64,000 bases of DNA from Lentibacillus saliphilus. GTDB taxonomy: Bacteria > Bacillota > Bacilli > Bacillales > Amphibacillaceae. Location: NCBI RefSeq assembly GCF_019093865.1, contig NZ_JABJXD010000010.1, forward strand, positions 1 through 64,000, written 5' to 3'. The number at the start of each line of letters is the position of its first letter. The first letter of the stretch is position 1. The notes below the pieces were generated by a model. That model did no database searches, had not been told where the DNA came from, and saw nothing but the letters and a program-made list of their open reading frames with translations. Position numbers and translations under genes: made by a program. Below are positions 1-8,638 of this stretch, in pieces.

Positions 1-516
1 CACTTCGATGTTGTAGTTTTCCTTAAAGTGATATCGGGAATCCGGTAAATCTGGATCTCCGAATGACCCGAATTCCCATTTCTTTATAGTGTCTTGTGGG
101 TCAGGGAAATCTTCTGCTACAAGTGAATACAAATATCGATACTAGTCGTCTAACTGTTCATCTGTTGCATCTTTGGGTAAAGGACTCAATTTATTAATAT
201 CACTTTTTACTTGATCAACTATGTTATCCTTATATACATTAACGCCCGAATAGGAACCCGCAACTTGCTGAATAAAACCCGCTGTGTCTTCTGGCACCTC
301 TGGAATTGTATTATCAATTGGTGATTGATATACTTCTTTCTCATCTTCCTGATCTTCGTATTTTTCAGGCTCTTCATTTTCAGTTTCATCTTGTCTTTCT
401 GCTTGGTCTTCATCCGGTTGTTGCGACGTATCTTTAGGTTGGTCTTCATTTGAACAACCGATAAGGAAGAGTATCAAAACAAAGTAGATAATTGTAAATT
501 TTACTTTCATAGACAA
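1..516 (-). pseudogene. Tad-locus lipoprotein, interrupted by an in-frame TAG (vWA-type lipoprotein remnant)
   Basis: The 5' part encodes 124 residues: a lipoprotein signal peptide with lipobox ending at Cys21 (FLIGC), a very acidic linker (about residues 23-66), then a folded-looking segment. A TAG stop sits at 142-144. The same frame stays open past the stop to the window edge and reads as ordinary protein (YRYLYSLVAEDFPD, then GDPDLPDSRYHFKENYNIEV). That stretch resembles the region before the von Willebrand A domain in Bacillus lipoproteins of Tad-like loci; this is family recall, not a search. The open frame across the stop is seen directly; the vWA part would lie left of the window. It is the last visible gene of the Tad operon. 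The alternative is a true short lipoprotein, but the continuing frame argues against that. Confidence 0.7.
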
Positions 517-567
517 GCTCCTATGCTATATAGTTTAATTCGAGATAGATATAGAGGTGATAGCCCC

Positions 568-795
568 TCATTCACCACCACCTTCACCACTACCTATTTT
601 ATCAATAAGCTCATTGAATTTATCACCAATTTTTTTACCTAACTCCTCATCAAACGCATTAGATACAATCCCCACAATAATCACAATAACAGCGGCAATT
701 CCTAACCATTCCAGCGTCTGTGAACCTCTTTCTTCTTGCTTCCACGCAGACACCTTATTCATCATTTTTGCATATAAACCTGTCATCATTTTCAT
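568..795 (-). CDS. Flp/Tad-type small prepilin
   Basis: A 75-residue protein with a class III signal-like leader. A basic, Met-rich N-terminus is followed by a prepilin-peptidase site, Gly24 then SQTLE with Glu at +5 (Glu29), and a hydrophobic stretch from about 30 to 46 that would form the pilin stem helix. The tail is charged and ends GSGEGGGE. The size fits Flp-family major pilins. A strong AGGAGG lies 7 bases before the ATG. It directly follows tadC in the operon, where the secreted subunit is expected. No prepilin peptidase (TadV/CpaA) is in the window, so it must be encoded elsewhere. Confidence 0.72.
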   Translation of the reverse strand: MKMMTGLYAKMMNKVSAWKQEERGSQTLEWLGIAAVIVIIVGIVSNAFDEELGKKIGDKFNELIDKIGSGEGGGE

Positions 796-813
796 TATTA
801 TTCCTCCTATTTT

Positions 814-1749
814 TTAAAACATATTGAAAATACTATTGTCGCCCATTAGCATATTCATGATCATTAGTCCAGCGATCATCAATATGGACACAGGCGCGAT
901 TAAAAACGTTGTAACAAGTGTGACTTTTGGCGATGCTTTTGCCGCTAGTTCCTTGACCTGTTCCTCTTGAATCTGCCTCATATCCTCTGCTTGAATCTTA
1001 AATGTCGTTGCAATTGGGACACCGAGACTCATTCCTTGAATAAGGGCTTTGATTAACGTTTGGAATTCCTGATTATCATTTCGCCGCAATAATTCCCGAT
1101 AAGCTCTTTCCCTCGGAACACCCAATTCTATCTCATGGTTGAATCGGGAAAATTCTTCACGAATCGGGCCTTCAAAGTGACGAATCACCTCCTTTAAGGC
1201 ATGATCAAGACTTACGCCTGCCTGAACACTCGTGCTAACTGTGTCTAAGAAGTCGGGTAAATCACTACGCAGTTTGTCCTGGCGCTTTTTCGCTTCGCTA
1301 CGAACTATGATGATTGGTAGGAAGTATCCCAATAATGGGCCAAAGGTAAGTATATATTGTCCAAACGGGAACCCGATGACCAGAGCGAGCGCTCCAATAA
1401 AAGCACCGACAAGGAACAAAAAGATTTTCAAACCTTGGAATCGTTCAACCGTTAGCTTAAGTGGGTTACCCGATTTTCTAAGCCATTCTTCGACGTCATG
1501 ATTTTCACTGAAAAAGTTGATGCGTTGACCGAGATCTGCGAAGTCATCTGCATAAGTTGTGATCTTTTGAAAAGCCTCTGCACGTCTATCGCGTTTTTTA
1601 AGCTTCTTTTCAAATGGGTCAATCTCTGTCACGTCAGACACGTGCTCTAAAACAGCTCTCTTTTCCTGAAGAAAAGACCAATAATGCTTTAAAAATAAAA
1701 TGATACAAAACCAAAAAGCGATAATTGAAAGAATAATGAGCGCATCCAT
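814..1749 (-). CDS. tadC: TadC-like inner-membrane platform protein (type II secretion F family)
   Basis: 311 residues. One transmembrane segment lies near the N-terminus (about 3-21), a pair around 108-150, and one near the C-terminus (about 278-304). The T2SSF domain lies between them, with the typical stretch DLPDFLDTVSTSVQAGVSLD. With TadB it should form the platform that couples the TadA ATPase to pilus extrusion. It starts 4 bases after the tadB stop, so translation is probably coupled. The family is clear; TadC rather than TadB is assigned by position after tadB and by overall layout. Confidence 0.85.
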   Translation of the reverse strand: MDALIILSIIAFWFCIILFLKHYWSFLQEKRAVLEHVSDVTEIDPFEKKLKKRDRRAEAFQKITTYADDFADLGQRINFFSENHDVEEWLRKSGNPLKLTVERFQGLKIFLFLVGAFIGALALVIGFPFGQYILTFGPLLGYFLPIIIVRSEAKKRQDKLRSDLPDFLDTVSTSVQAGVSLDHALKEVIRHFEGPIREEFSRFNHEIELGVPRERAYRELLRRNDNQEFQTLIKALIQGMSLGVPIATTFKIQAEDMRQIQEEQVKELAAKASPKVTLVTTFLIAPVSILMIAGLMIMNMLMGDNSIFNMF

Positions 1750-1753
1750 AGCT

Positions 1754-2683
1754 CTACACCTTTATATCTGTTATTTTTCTAATGAGTAAGAATGATAACG
1801 TAATGACACCAAGAAACAAGATTAAGATCACAATTCCAAAGCCTGACCATAGTGGATCAATAAAGCCATCAATAACATTGTTCATGATGAGCAATAAAAA
1901 GATTGGCAGGGCTGGGACAATGAATGATACAAAGCGTTGTTCTGATGTCATCGTTTTAATTGTTTGCCTAATGACTTTACGGTCTTCAAATGTTTGTGCC
2001 ATTGTATCGAGGGTTGTCGCCAAGTTACCGCCTGTTTTTTTCTGGATGAGTAATGTTGCGATAAATAAATTGAACTCACGCGATTTATTTCGTTTCTGAA
2101 TAGACCTTAAGGCCGCTTCTAGTGACACACCTAGCTTTAATTCATTTGATATGCGATTGAATTCTGTACCTGCGGGGGCAGATACTTCTCGAGCGATCAT
2201 ATCGATCCCCTGATTGATCGTCAGACCTGATCGAGCTGAGTTAGCGAGCAGCCGGCAAATTTCTGCCAATTGTTCATTGAATCTTTTTTCATAGTTGTTT
2301 TTCCGGAAGTAGAATAATAGATAGTGTGAGACGATGACCATCCCGAGCGGGAGCAATACGCTCAAGTTCGTAGACATGTTGAAGATCGTGGAGAAGGCTA
2401 CGAACATGATGAGATAGCCAAGTAGGAGAACCCCGACATACTCTGAAGGTAGTAGTCCCAAATTCGCGGCTTGAAGCTTGTTGCGTAATTTTTGGGTGCT
2501 CTCCCGTTCATCAAATCGGTCCCCCCACTTACTAATAATGCTTTTCCTTTTTTCTTCGGGATACCATTTTCTAACTTGCTGTGTCCATTCCTTGCGATGG
2601 TTACGGTAACCGAGATAAAAATAAAGACAGAACAAAAGGGATAAGACAGCAAGACTATAAAGTATAGACACGGCGAGATTCAT
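1754..2683 (-). CDS. tadB: TadB-like inner-membrane platform protein (type II secretion F family)
   Basis: 309 residues. An N-terminal membrane helix (about 5-24) is followed by two helices near 80-125, a T2SSF domain (LAEICRLLANSARSGLTINQG and following) and two C-terminal helices. The ATG lies inside the end of tadA, a 29-base overlap, with GGGGGA upstream as ribosome binding site, so it is translationally coupled to the ATPase. It is the partner platform protein of TadC in the Flp pilus machine. Confidence 0.85.
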   Translation of the reverse strand: MNLAVSILYSLAVLSLLFCLYFYLGYRNHRKEWTQQVRKWYPEEKRKSIISKWGDRFDERESTQKLRNKLQAANLGLLPSEYVGVLLLGYLIMFVAFSTIFNMSTNLSVLLPLGMVIVSHYLLFYFRKNNYEKRFNEQLAEICRLLANSARSGLTINQGIDMIAREVSAPAGTEFNRISNELKLGVSLEAALRSIQKRNKSREFNLFIATLLIQKKTGGNLATTLDTMAQTFEDRKVIRQTIKTMTSEQRFVSFIVPALPIFLLLIMNNVIDGFIDPLWSGFGIVILILFLGVITLSFLLIRKITDIKV

Positions 2684-4019
2684 CAGAAATATCCCCCTTT
2701 GGTTCGAAATATTTTTTTGGAAATGATATTCCGAATACGTTAAGGTGTGACAAGCATGTTGGAACTAAACCAGTTGGTGTATAATAACCGCGTATGGTCC
2801 CGTCCTCATCCATCGCAGTCCGCTTAAAGTAGAAAATATCTCTCACTTCAATCTTGCCTGCTTCGTTAATCGCGACCTCGGATATGTTCGTTACTTTTCT
2901 AGTACCATCGGTTAATCGTTGAACTTGAACGATATAATCAAGTGCACCTACAATGTATTCTCGAATAATATGTGTTGGTAAATCCATGCCTGCCATGACA
3001 ACCATACCCTCTACCCTGTTAATCGCATCTCTCGGTGTATTCGCATGGACAGTAGTCAATGAGCCTTCATGGCCAGTATTCATTGCTTGAAGCATATCGA
3101 ACGCTTCTGCGCCCCTTACCTCACCAACAATTATTCTATCTGGTCGCATTCTTAACGCGTTCTTGACAAGCTGTCTGATTGTAACCTCACCTTCACCTTC
3201 CACGTTTGGTGGACGTGCTTCAAGGCCTACAACATTCGAACGGTCGAATTTCAATTCAGCAGAGTCCTCAATGGTCACAAGTCTTTCGGAATGTGGAATG
3301 GCTTTAGCAAGTGCGTTAAGCAGTGTTGTTTTTCCACTACCGGTCCCTCCTGAAATTAATACATTCAGCTTCGTTTCAACCAATGCTTGCATAAACGTTG
3401 ACATTTCTTCTGTAAACGTACCGAAGCCCTTTAAATCCATCATTTCATAAGGGGTTTTTCGGAATTTCCGGATTGAGATGATCGTTCCGCCGAGGCTGAT
3501 CGGTGAAATCACTGCGTTTACCCTACTGCCATCTGGGAGACGTGCATCAACCATGGGTGAGCTTTCGTCAATACGACGCCCTAAAGGAGCAACAACTCTA
3601 TCAACAATATGTCTGACATGAGCCTCGTCTTTAAACGCGACATCAGAACGCTCTAACCTACCACGTTTCTCTATATAAATTTCACGTGGACCGTTCACAA
3701 GTATTTCTGTAATGTCATCATCCTTGAGTAGTGGTTCAAGCGGTCCGAAGCCAACACTTTCATCAATGAGCATAGAGAGTAACGCATCTTTATCATGCTT
3801 AGGAATAACGACCTTTTCTTCAGCCATAAACTGGTTAATAAACCGTTCAATGGTGAGCTTTTTATCTGCTTCAGGCAAACTCGTAATTTGTTCAAGGTTG
3901 ACCTCAGTTAATAGTCGCGACTTATAGTGCTCTACGAGGTTATCAATATATGTATTGTTGATCTGAAAGTCGGACTGTTGTCTTTCCTGATTGCCAGCCC
4001 TGCGTTGAAAAAGTGCCAA
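2655..4019 (-). CDS. tadA: TadA/CpaF pilus assembly ATPase
   Basis: 454 residues, the usual length for the CpaF/TadA subgroup of secretion ATPases. Visible motifs: Walker A GGTGSGKT (about 224-231), the Asp box and Walker B region (RMRPDRIIVGEVRG) and the His box (MNTGHEGSLTTVHAN). It powers assembly of the Flp/Tad pilus. The start is TTG, with GAGGAG just upstream; no better ATG precedes it. The last ~45 residues, beyond the conserved core, overlap tadB. Confidence 0.93.
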   Translation of the reverse strand: MALFQRRAGNQERQQSDFQINNTYIDNLVEHYKSRLLTEVNLEQITSLPEADKKLTIERFINQFMAEEKVVIPKHDKDALLSMLIDESVGFGPLEPLLKDDDITEILVNGPREIYIEKRGRLERSDVAFKDEAHVRHIVDRVVAPLGRRIDESSPMVDARLPDGSRVNAVISPISLGGTIISIRKFRKTPYEMMDLKGFGTFTEEMSTFMQALVETKLNVLISGGTGSGKTTLLNALAKAIPHSERLVTIEDSAELKFDRSNVVGLEARPPNVEGEGEVTIRQLVKNALRMRPDRIIVGEVRGAEAFDMLQAMNTGHEGSLTTVHANTPRDAINRVEGMVVMAGMDLPTHIIREYIVGALDYIVQVQRLTDGTRKVTNISEVAINEAGKIEVRDIFYFKRTAMDEDGTIRGYYTPTGLVPTCLSHLNVFGISFPKKYFEPKGDISDESRRVYTL

Positions 4020-4059
4020 ATCTCCTCACCTGCCTTTATCTATCTCTTTGTAAAAGTGA

Positions 4060-5196
4060 TTATTTCAGCATAGAACGTACCCACTTTTGAATATCTTTTG
4101 CAACGGGGGTGAGCTTCTTTTCCTGTGGCTCTTTTCTAAGTGGCTCCCCTTTATTCATATGTGCCTGCACACCTTTTAAATCCCTTCTTATTTCATAAGC
4201 AATGGGATAGGTAACGAAACGCTCGATGTCTTTTTTTGATAATTCATTGTCCTTACCTTTAAGGTTAACAATCAGTTCAAGCTGCTCTTCTGGATGAATG
4301 CCGAGCTGTTTCAATAACGTCTCAACCCCTTTGAGTACTCGAATTGAAATCGTTTCAAGAATCATTAAGTAATAAATACGATCTGATTCTTCTAGTGCTG
4401 TGAATGTTTTAACGTCAAGGTTTGAAGGGGCATCAATAATGATAAAATCATAGCTTCGCTTACTCGCTCTAATGAGCCGCATGATAAATGTGTCATCAAT
4501 CTTTTCTGCCATCTCAGCATCACGTGGACTCACAAGCACGTCGAGACCAGATGGTTCCATTGTCTCAGACACATTACGAATATGATGTTCATTTAATTCT
4601 TCTATGACTGGTATCAAATCAATCATGGAACGTTCACTGTCGATACCGAGAAACGTCTCAGCACCGCCATATTGCATGTTTAAATCAATAAATAATACCT
4701 TTGCGGTTGATTCTACTTTTAGTGTCTGAGCAAATGTTGAGCTAATAAGCGACTTGCCAGTGCCACCTTTACCACTGTAGAACGTAAAGACTTTTCCACC
4801 ACCACGTTTAAAACCTTCCGTCGTTGCTGCCTTTTCTTTGGTGATCAGCTTTGTTTCCACAAGTGCTTTAATACGCTCGGAAAATAACCACTCTTCATCA
4901 GGTAGGACAAAGAAATCTGTCACACCTACTCGCGTTAAGTCACGCAGCAACTCAAAATTTGGGCTGTCGTTAATAAATACAACAGACGCATTCGGGTGCT
5001 CAGACAGGATATATTGTGCCAAGTCAAGCGGAGATTCACGCTCCGTTTTGAGAATAAATATCAGGTGAACTGTTTCTTTTTTCAGATCTCCTGGCACAAC
5101 ATGCTTAAGCTGAAAATCATCGCCGATGGCCGTTTTGACGACTGAAAATAAAGCTTTGTTATTTCCTAATACGTGTATATCAGTCATTTTTTTCAT
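4060..5196 (-). CDS. tadZ: TadZ/CpaE-like MinD-family ATPase of the Tad pilus
   Basis: 378 residues. The N-terminal ~120 residues look like an atypical receiver domain (VTDFFVLPDEEWLFSERI near its end). The rest is a ParA/MinD-type ATPase with a deviant Walker A, SGKGGTGKS, near residue 145, and an IIIDAPSNLD Walker B-like segment. In Tad systems this protein localises the machine in the cell. It lies between cpaB/rcpC and tadA, the standard order. GGAGG lies 6 bases before the ATG. Confidence 0.88.
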   Translation of the reverse strand: MKKMTDIHVLGNNKALFSVVKTAIGDDFQLKHVVPGDLKKETVHLIFILKTERESPLDLAQYILSEHPNASVVFINDSPNFELLRDLTRVGVTDFFVLPDEEWLFSERIKALVETKLITKEKAATTEGFKRGGGKVFTFYSGKGGTGKSLISSTFAQTLKVESTAKVLFIDLNMQYGGAETFLGIDSERSMIDLIPVIEELNEHHIRNVSETMEPSGLDVLVSPRDAEMAEKIDDTFIMRLIRASKRSYDFIIIDAPSNLDVKTFTALEESDRIYYLMILETISIRVLKGVETLLKQLGIHPEEQLELIVNLKGKDNELSKKDIERFVTYPIAYEIRRDLKGVQAHMNKGEPLRKEPQEKKLTPVAKDIQKWVRSMLK

Positions 5197-5236
5197 TGGC
5201 TTCCTCCAACAAAATCTTGTAGGTTACAGTTAAATA

Positions 5237-6046
5237 TTATTCGTTTTGATCTTCTTGATTTTCGTCCGAGTCCGAGTCCGCATCCTCTATCTCGTCACTT
5301 TCCTCAGACGTCTCTTCTTCGACTTGCTCAGATGATTTTTTTTCGCGGGAGCCATTCGTCTCATCCTTATCTTCTGCGTCATCCGTCGCTTCTGCCTCAG
5401 TTGATTGCTCGTTTTCTATATTTGTTGGACGATTGTCCTGGCCAACATTTGCTTTAACGACTCGAAAACGCTCAGCATAATGGTGCATATGAATGAGCTC
5501 TGGTGCCTCTTCAAAGGTGACCTCAAGTTGTACGCCTGAGAAATCGCCATCATTTTTAGCAATTCGCGCTACCTTGACATCTTCCATAAATACCTCAGTT
5601 ACAATTTCCCCATCAACGTTACGCGACACGATCAAATCAACCCGATCTAGAGCTGTCAACGGTTCATCGAAAAAAACCCGATCCGATCTTAAAATGGAAA
5701 TCAAACGATTGTTCGCTTCTGTAACAGAAGAGGCTTCTTTTAATATGTTTTTAGTCATGATGTCTCCCTCTGATAGAGGAACAACAGAGACCTTATTCAT
5801 GAAAAATTCTGGGTCTGTTATGTATTCGTCTCTGACATATTTCTTTGGTATCTCTTCAATCATAACGTCATCAGGTGTTATAATGGCTCTTGACGACACA
5901 TCTTTACTCGCCACATAAATGTTGACCATTGTACCTAAATCCGCATTTAAGGTTTTAACCTTATTCAAGACTAAATAGCCTGATATCGCTGCTAGAATTA
6001 TTGCTATAACAAAAAAGATGATAGCTCTTCGTTTTGATTCAAGCAT
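5237..6046 (-). CDS. cpaB: RcpC/CpaB-like Flp pilus assembly protein with acidic tail
   Basis: 269 residues. One N-terminal membrane helix (about 7-27) is followed by a SAF-like domain (VYVASKDVSSRAIITPDD), as in CpaB/RcpC proteins. The last ~55 residues are a low-complexity acidic tail rich in Glu, Asp and Ser (DADSDSDENQEDQNE at the end). That is unlike classical CpaB but common in salt-adapted Bacillaceae. It is the first gene of the visible Tad operon. Confidence 0.8.
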   Translation of the reverse strand: MLESKRRAIIFFVIAIILAAISGYLVLNKVKTLNADLGTMVNIYVASKDVSSRAIITPDDVMIEEIPKKYVRDEYITDPEFFMNKVSVVPLSEGDIMTKNILKEASSVTEANNRLISILRSDRVFFDEPLTALDRVDLIVSRNVDGEIVTEVFMEDVKVARIAKNDGDFSGVQLEVTFEEAPELIHMHHYAERFRVVKANVGQDNRPTNIENEQSTEAEATDDAEDKDETNGSREKKSSEQVEEETSEESDEIEDADSDSDENQEDQNE

Positions 6047-6105
6047 CTCAGTAGCCCTCTCTTCAGTTTCTTTCTTTTTAAAAAAATACGTACTTACACG
6101 TACCC

Positions 6106-6134
6106 TATTTTTACATATATTAACTTTCTGTCAA
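6106..6134 (-). promoter_or_regulatory. Candidate sigma-A promoter of the Tad operon
   Basis: On the minus strand there is an exact TTGACA (-35), followed after 15-17 bases by an A/T-rich -10 candidate (TAAAAA or AAAATA). It lies about 60-90 bases before the first Tad gene. The -35 is consensus, the -10 is weak, so an activator may be needed. Confidence 0.4.
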
Positions 6135-6205
6135 ATCACGTTCGTAAAATTAATAGTAAAAAATTACCAATTTATGTTTTTGCAATAATACTTCCCGGGG
6201 TAAAA

Positions 6206-6227
6206 ATGTGACGGAAATGTGACGGAA
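6206..6227. repeat. Perfect tandem 11-bp direct repeat upstream of the Tad operon
   Basis: ATGTGACGGAA occurs twice back to back in the divergent region between the Tad operon and the amidase gene. The 11-bp spacing is one helical turn, so both copies face the same side of the DNA, as expected for a tandem activator or response-regulator site. The binding protein is unknown. Confidence 0.55.
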
Positions 6228-6370
6228 ATCACCTCATTTAGTCCTATAGACAAGATAAATCCCAATATAAACTTAGGTCTTATTAATCATTTTTAAATAT
6301 ATTTATATTGTGAATGTTATAATGGCGATATTTGAATGTTATCAGAATAATCGGAAGGAGTTTTCCATAG

Positions 6371-7816
6371 ATGATTAACCATAAAATTTATTCAAGAGAT
6401 GCAACTTATTTGTCAAAAGCAATTAAACAAGGGGACTATACAAGTACATACCTTGTAACCCAATTTATTGAGCATATTAAGCACGTGAATCCAGCAGTCA
6501 ATGCTGTCGTTGAGGACCGTTTCCATAATGCATTACGCGAGGCAGAACGAGCGGATCAGCAAATCGCCGAAAATAAGGAAATTGGTCCACTACATGGCGT
6601 TCCAATCAGTGTTAAGGAATCTTACGATGTTCAAGGAATGAAAACAACGGGAGGCTTGCTTCACCGCCAGGATCTAATGGTCAAAAAGGACGCTGACGTC
6701 ATTACACGCCTTAAAGAAGCAGGGGCAATCATACTCGGTAAAACAAATACACCTACACTATGCTTTTGTCAGGAAACAGATAATAAATTATATGGGAAAA
6801 CAAATAATCCGTGGGACCTTGCTTGTACAGCTGGTGGATCAAGTGGAGGTGAAGGTGCGCTGTTAAGTGTCGGTGGGGCAGCTGTAGGTGTTGGCTCTGA
6901 TATTGGGGGTTCTATCCGTTTCCCAGCACATTTTAATGGGGTTATCGGCTTTAAACCTGGGCGCAATCAGGTCAGCGATGCAGGTCATTTCCCAACTGTC
7001 ACAAATTCACTTCAGCATAGAATGCTTGGCATAGGACCAATGGGGAAATCTGTTCGAGACATGCGTTTGTTGTATAGCATCATGTCAGGGTCTAAGCAAA
7101 GTGAACAGAATATCGAACCGTTCAACATTGATGTCATCACACCAGATGGAGATAATCCGCTGGATGCGTCTGGTCAACAGCTCATGAAACAAATTCAACA
7201 CCATCTTGGTGAGAGCTTTTTAACGACCTTTGCGACACCGCCCTTTTGGGACAGCAGTGCGCAGTTATGGCAGGAAATTATGTCTATTGACGGTGCAGCT
7301 TCAATTAAGAAAGAAGCCTTCCCAAGTGATCGATTGTCACCATGGAAAGCATACATACAAGAAAGCATCACACACAAAACGAACCATCACACCTATTTAT
7401 CATGGGCGTTAATTGGTGCGCAACTGTTTAAGCCGTCTATGAAAAGACAAATGGATATTGCACATATCTTACGTGAGGGAGACCAACAGCTGGACAGCTA
7501 TTTTAACAATCGTATTCTGATATCACCAGTTTATCACCGTGGGGCACCAGAGCATGGCACGGTCTATAAGGAGATATTTTCAATTAAGAAATCATTTCGG
7601 AAATATATGCCGTTTACAGCATATGCCAACGTATGGGGTCTACCTGCTTTAGTCGTTCCTGTTGGGCAGGATGAAGCTGGCATGCCTATTGCCATTCAGC
7701 TTATGAGCAAAAATGGCAATGAAGATGCATTGTTTAAGCTTGGTGAAATTATAGAAAAGGCATGGGGTGGTTATGAAAGATGTAACCATTATGATAAGGA
7801 GATCGTGATCAAATAA
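6371..7816 (+). CDS. Amidase-signature family hydrolase
   Basis: 481 residues with the full amidase-signature (AS) triad: Lys82 (in PISVKES), cis-Ser157 (in GGSSGG) and nucleophile Ser181 (in SDIGGSIR). The 75- and 24-residue spacings match those of GatA. It probably hydrolyses a carboxamide; the substrate cannot be told. It is not GatA itself, since no gatC or gatB is nearby. The ATG follows GGAG at about 10 bases. It stands alone, divergent from the Tad operon, with a TATAAT-like -10 about 50 bases upstream. Confidence 0.85.
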   Translation: MINHKIYSRDATYLSKAIKQGDYTSTYLVTQFIEHIKHVNPAVNAVVEDRFHNALREAERADQQIAENKEIGPLHGVPISVKESYDVQGMKTTGGLLHRQDLMVKKDADVITRLKEAGAIILGKTNTPTLCFCQETDNKLYGKTNNPWDLACTAGGSSGGEGALLSVGGAAVGVGSDIGGSIRFPAHFNGVIGFKPGRNQVSDAGHFPTVTNSLQHRMLGIGPMGKSVRDMRLLYSIMSGSKQSEQNIEPFNIDVITPDGDNPLDASGQQLMKQIQHHLGESFLTTFATPPFWDSSAQLWQEIMSIDGAASIKKEAFPSDRLSPWKAYIQESITHKTNHHTYLSWALIGAQLFKPSMKRQMDIAHILREGDQQLDSYFNNRILISPVYHRGAPEHGTVYKEIFSIKKSFRKYMPFTAYANVWGLPALVVPVGQDEAGMPIAIQLMSKNGNEDALFKLGEIIEKAWGGYERCNHYDKEIVIK

Positions 7817-7834
7817 CGTATTAAAAATAGGATA

Positions 7835-7877
7835 AAATCATCCTTGTCTGTTGAGACTAGACAGAAAAGGATGATTT
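7835..7877 (+). promoter_or_regulatory. Stem-loop covering the ribosome binding site of the 88-residue gene
   Basis: The arms at 7835-7851 and 7861-7877 pair over 17 bases with one mismatch and a 9-base loop. The 3' arm contains AAAAGGATG, the only ribosome binding site for the ATG at 7881. No T-run follows, so it is not a normal terminator. In the folded RNA the site would be masked, which suggests translational control, although it may also protect the end of the amidase transcript. Confidence 0.6.
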
Positions 7878-7880
7878 AAC

Positions 7881-8147
7881 ATGAATAAACGCTCTCATGA
7901 TCGGTATTCCGATTTTGCCAATGTTAAAAAGACGCGCGATGCACTCATTCCTGAAGAGTTTCCAGAAGGGGCTTTCGGATCACCTATTGAACAGGATGAA
8001 CCTGTCAAAAGTAAGTCAACACCATGGGAGGATGGCCAATATCGGCAAAGCGCATTCACTTATGCTGACAAGGAACAGCACGATGATTTACCACGACAAG
8101 CACCTGGCGCTCACCCCCTTCATGATGAAACAGATGAGCAGATATGA
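7881..8147 (+). CDS. Small acidic/hydrophilic protein of unknown function
   Basis: 88 residues, no signal peptide or membrane segment, rich in Asp, Glu, Gln and Pro. It contains PEEFPEGAFGSP in the middle and ends HPLHDETDEQI. The composition suggests a largely unstructured cytosolic protein. Similar short proteins annotated 'cytosolic protein' occur in Bacillaceae; this is memory only. It lies behind an RBS-masking hairpin and ends at a strong bidirectional terminator shared with yutD. Confidence 0.7.
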   Translation: MNKRSHDRYSDFANVKKTRDALIPEEFPEGAFGSPIEQDEPVKSKSTPWEDGQYRQSAFTYADKEQHDDLPRQAPGAHPLHDETDEQI

Positions 8148-8148
8148 A

Positions 8149-8184
8149 TAAAGCAGTAGCGATTTTTTTCGCTACTGCTTTTAC
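8149..8184. terminator. Bidirectional intrinsic terminator
   Basis: A perfect 12-bp stem (8151-8162 with 8169-8180) has A/T runs on both sides. It serves the 88-residue gene on plus and yutD on minus. Confidence 0.85.
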
Positions 8185-8456
8185 TTATCGATTTTTTTCA
8201 AAACGAAGTGTGCACATCCAAAATTACAGTATTCGTATATGTAGTCTTCAAGTGCACTAATTTTTGATTCGTAATTGGCTTTTTGATTGCGGTCATGGTA
8301 AAAGCCCTTTAAGCGTAGCTGTTCATATCCCCAATCGCCGACAATATAATCGTATTTAGCTAAAATATCGCTATACTTTTCCTTAAATGCGTCTTCGTCA
8401 AAACCGTCCCGGACATCTTTAATCACTTCGTAGGTTTTACCATTCATTTCAATCAT
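8181..8456 (-). CDS. yutD: YutD-like protein (DUF1027)
   Basis: 91 residues from the ATG chosen here; a GTG three codons upstream is possible, but GGGGTGA lies at better distance from this ATG. The conserved YDYIVGDWGYEQLRLKGFY segment is diagnostic for the YutD family, whose role is unknown. Two Cys near the C-terminus (YCNFGCAHF) are typical too. It is divergent from lytH, as in B. subtilis, where yutD lies near yunA (lytH). Confidence 0.85.
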   Translation of the reverse strand: MIEMNGKTYEVIKDVRDGFDEDAFKEKYSDILAKYDYIVGDWGYEQLRLKGFYHDRNQKANYESKISALEDYIYEYCNFGCAHFVLKKIDK

Positions 8457-8638
8457 GATCGTCACCCCACTTTATTCTAGTCTTAGTCTATCACGTTTTC
8501 CAAAAGACTGCATTAAATTTTCGTGTATGAAAACAGCTTGATCATCCACACTAACTGTAACGCATATTGAATGAGGTGTTTGTTTATACATCTCAAGAAT
8601 TTAAAGACTCATGACACAAACGTACGGAGTGAAGAGCA

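Noticed and set aside
557-817. 86-codon plus-strand frame opposite the prepilin gene
   Set aside because: It is antisense to the prepilin, Pro/Ser/Ile-rich without a ribosome binding site; the minus-strand prepilin explains the region.
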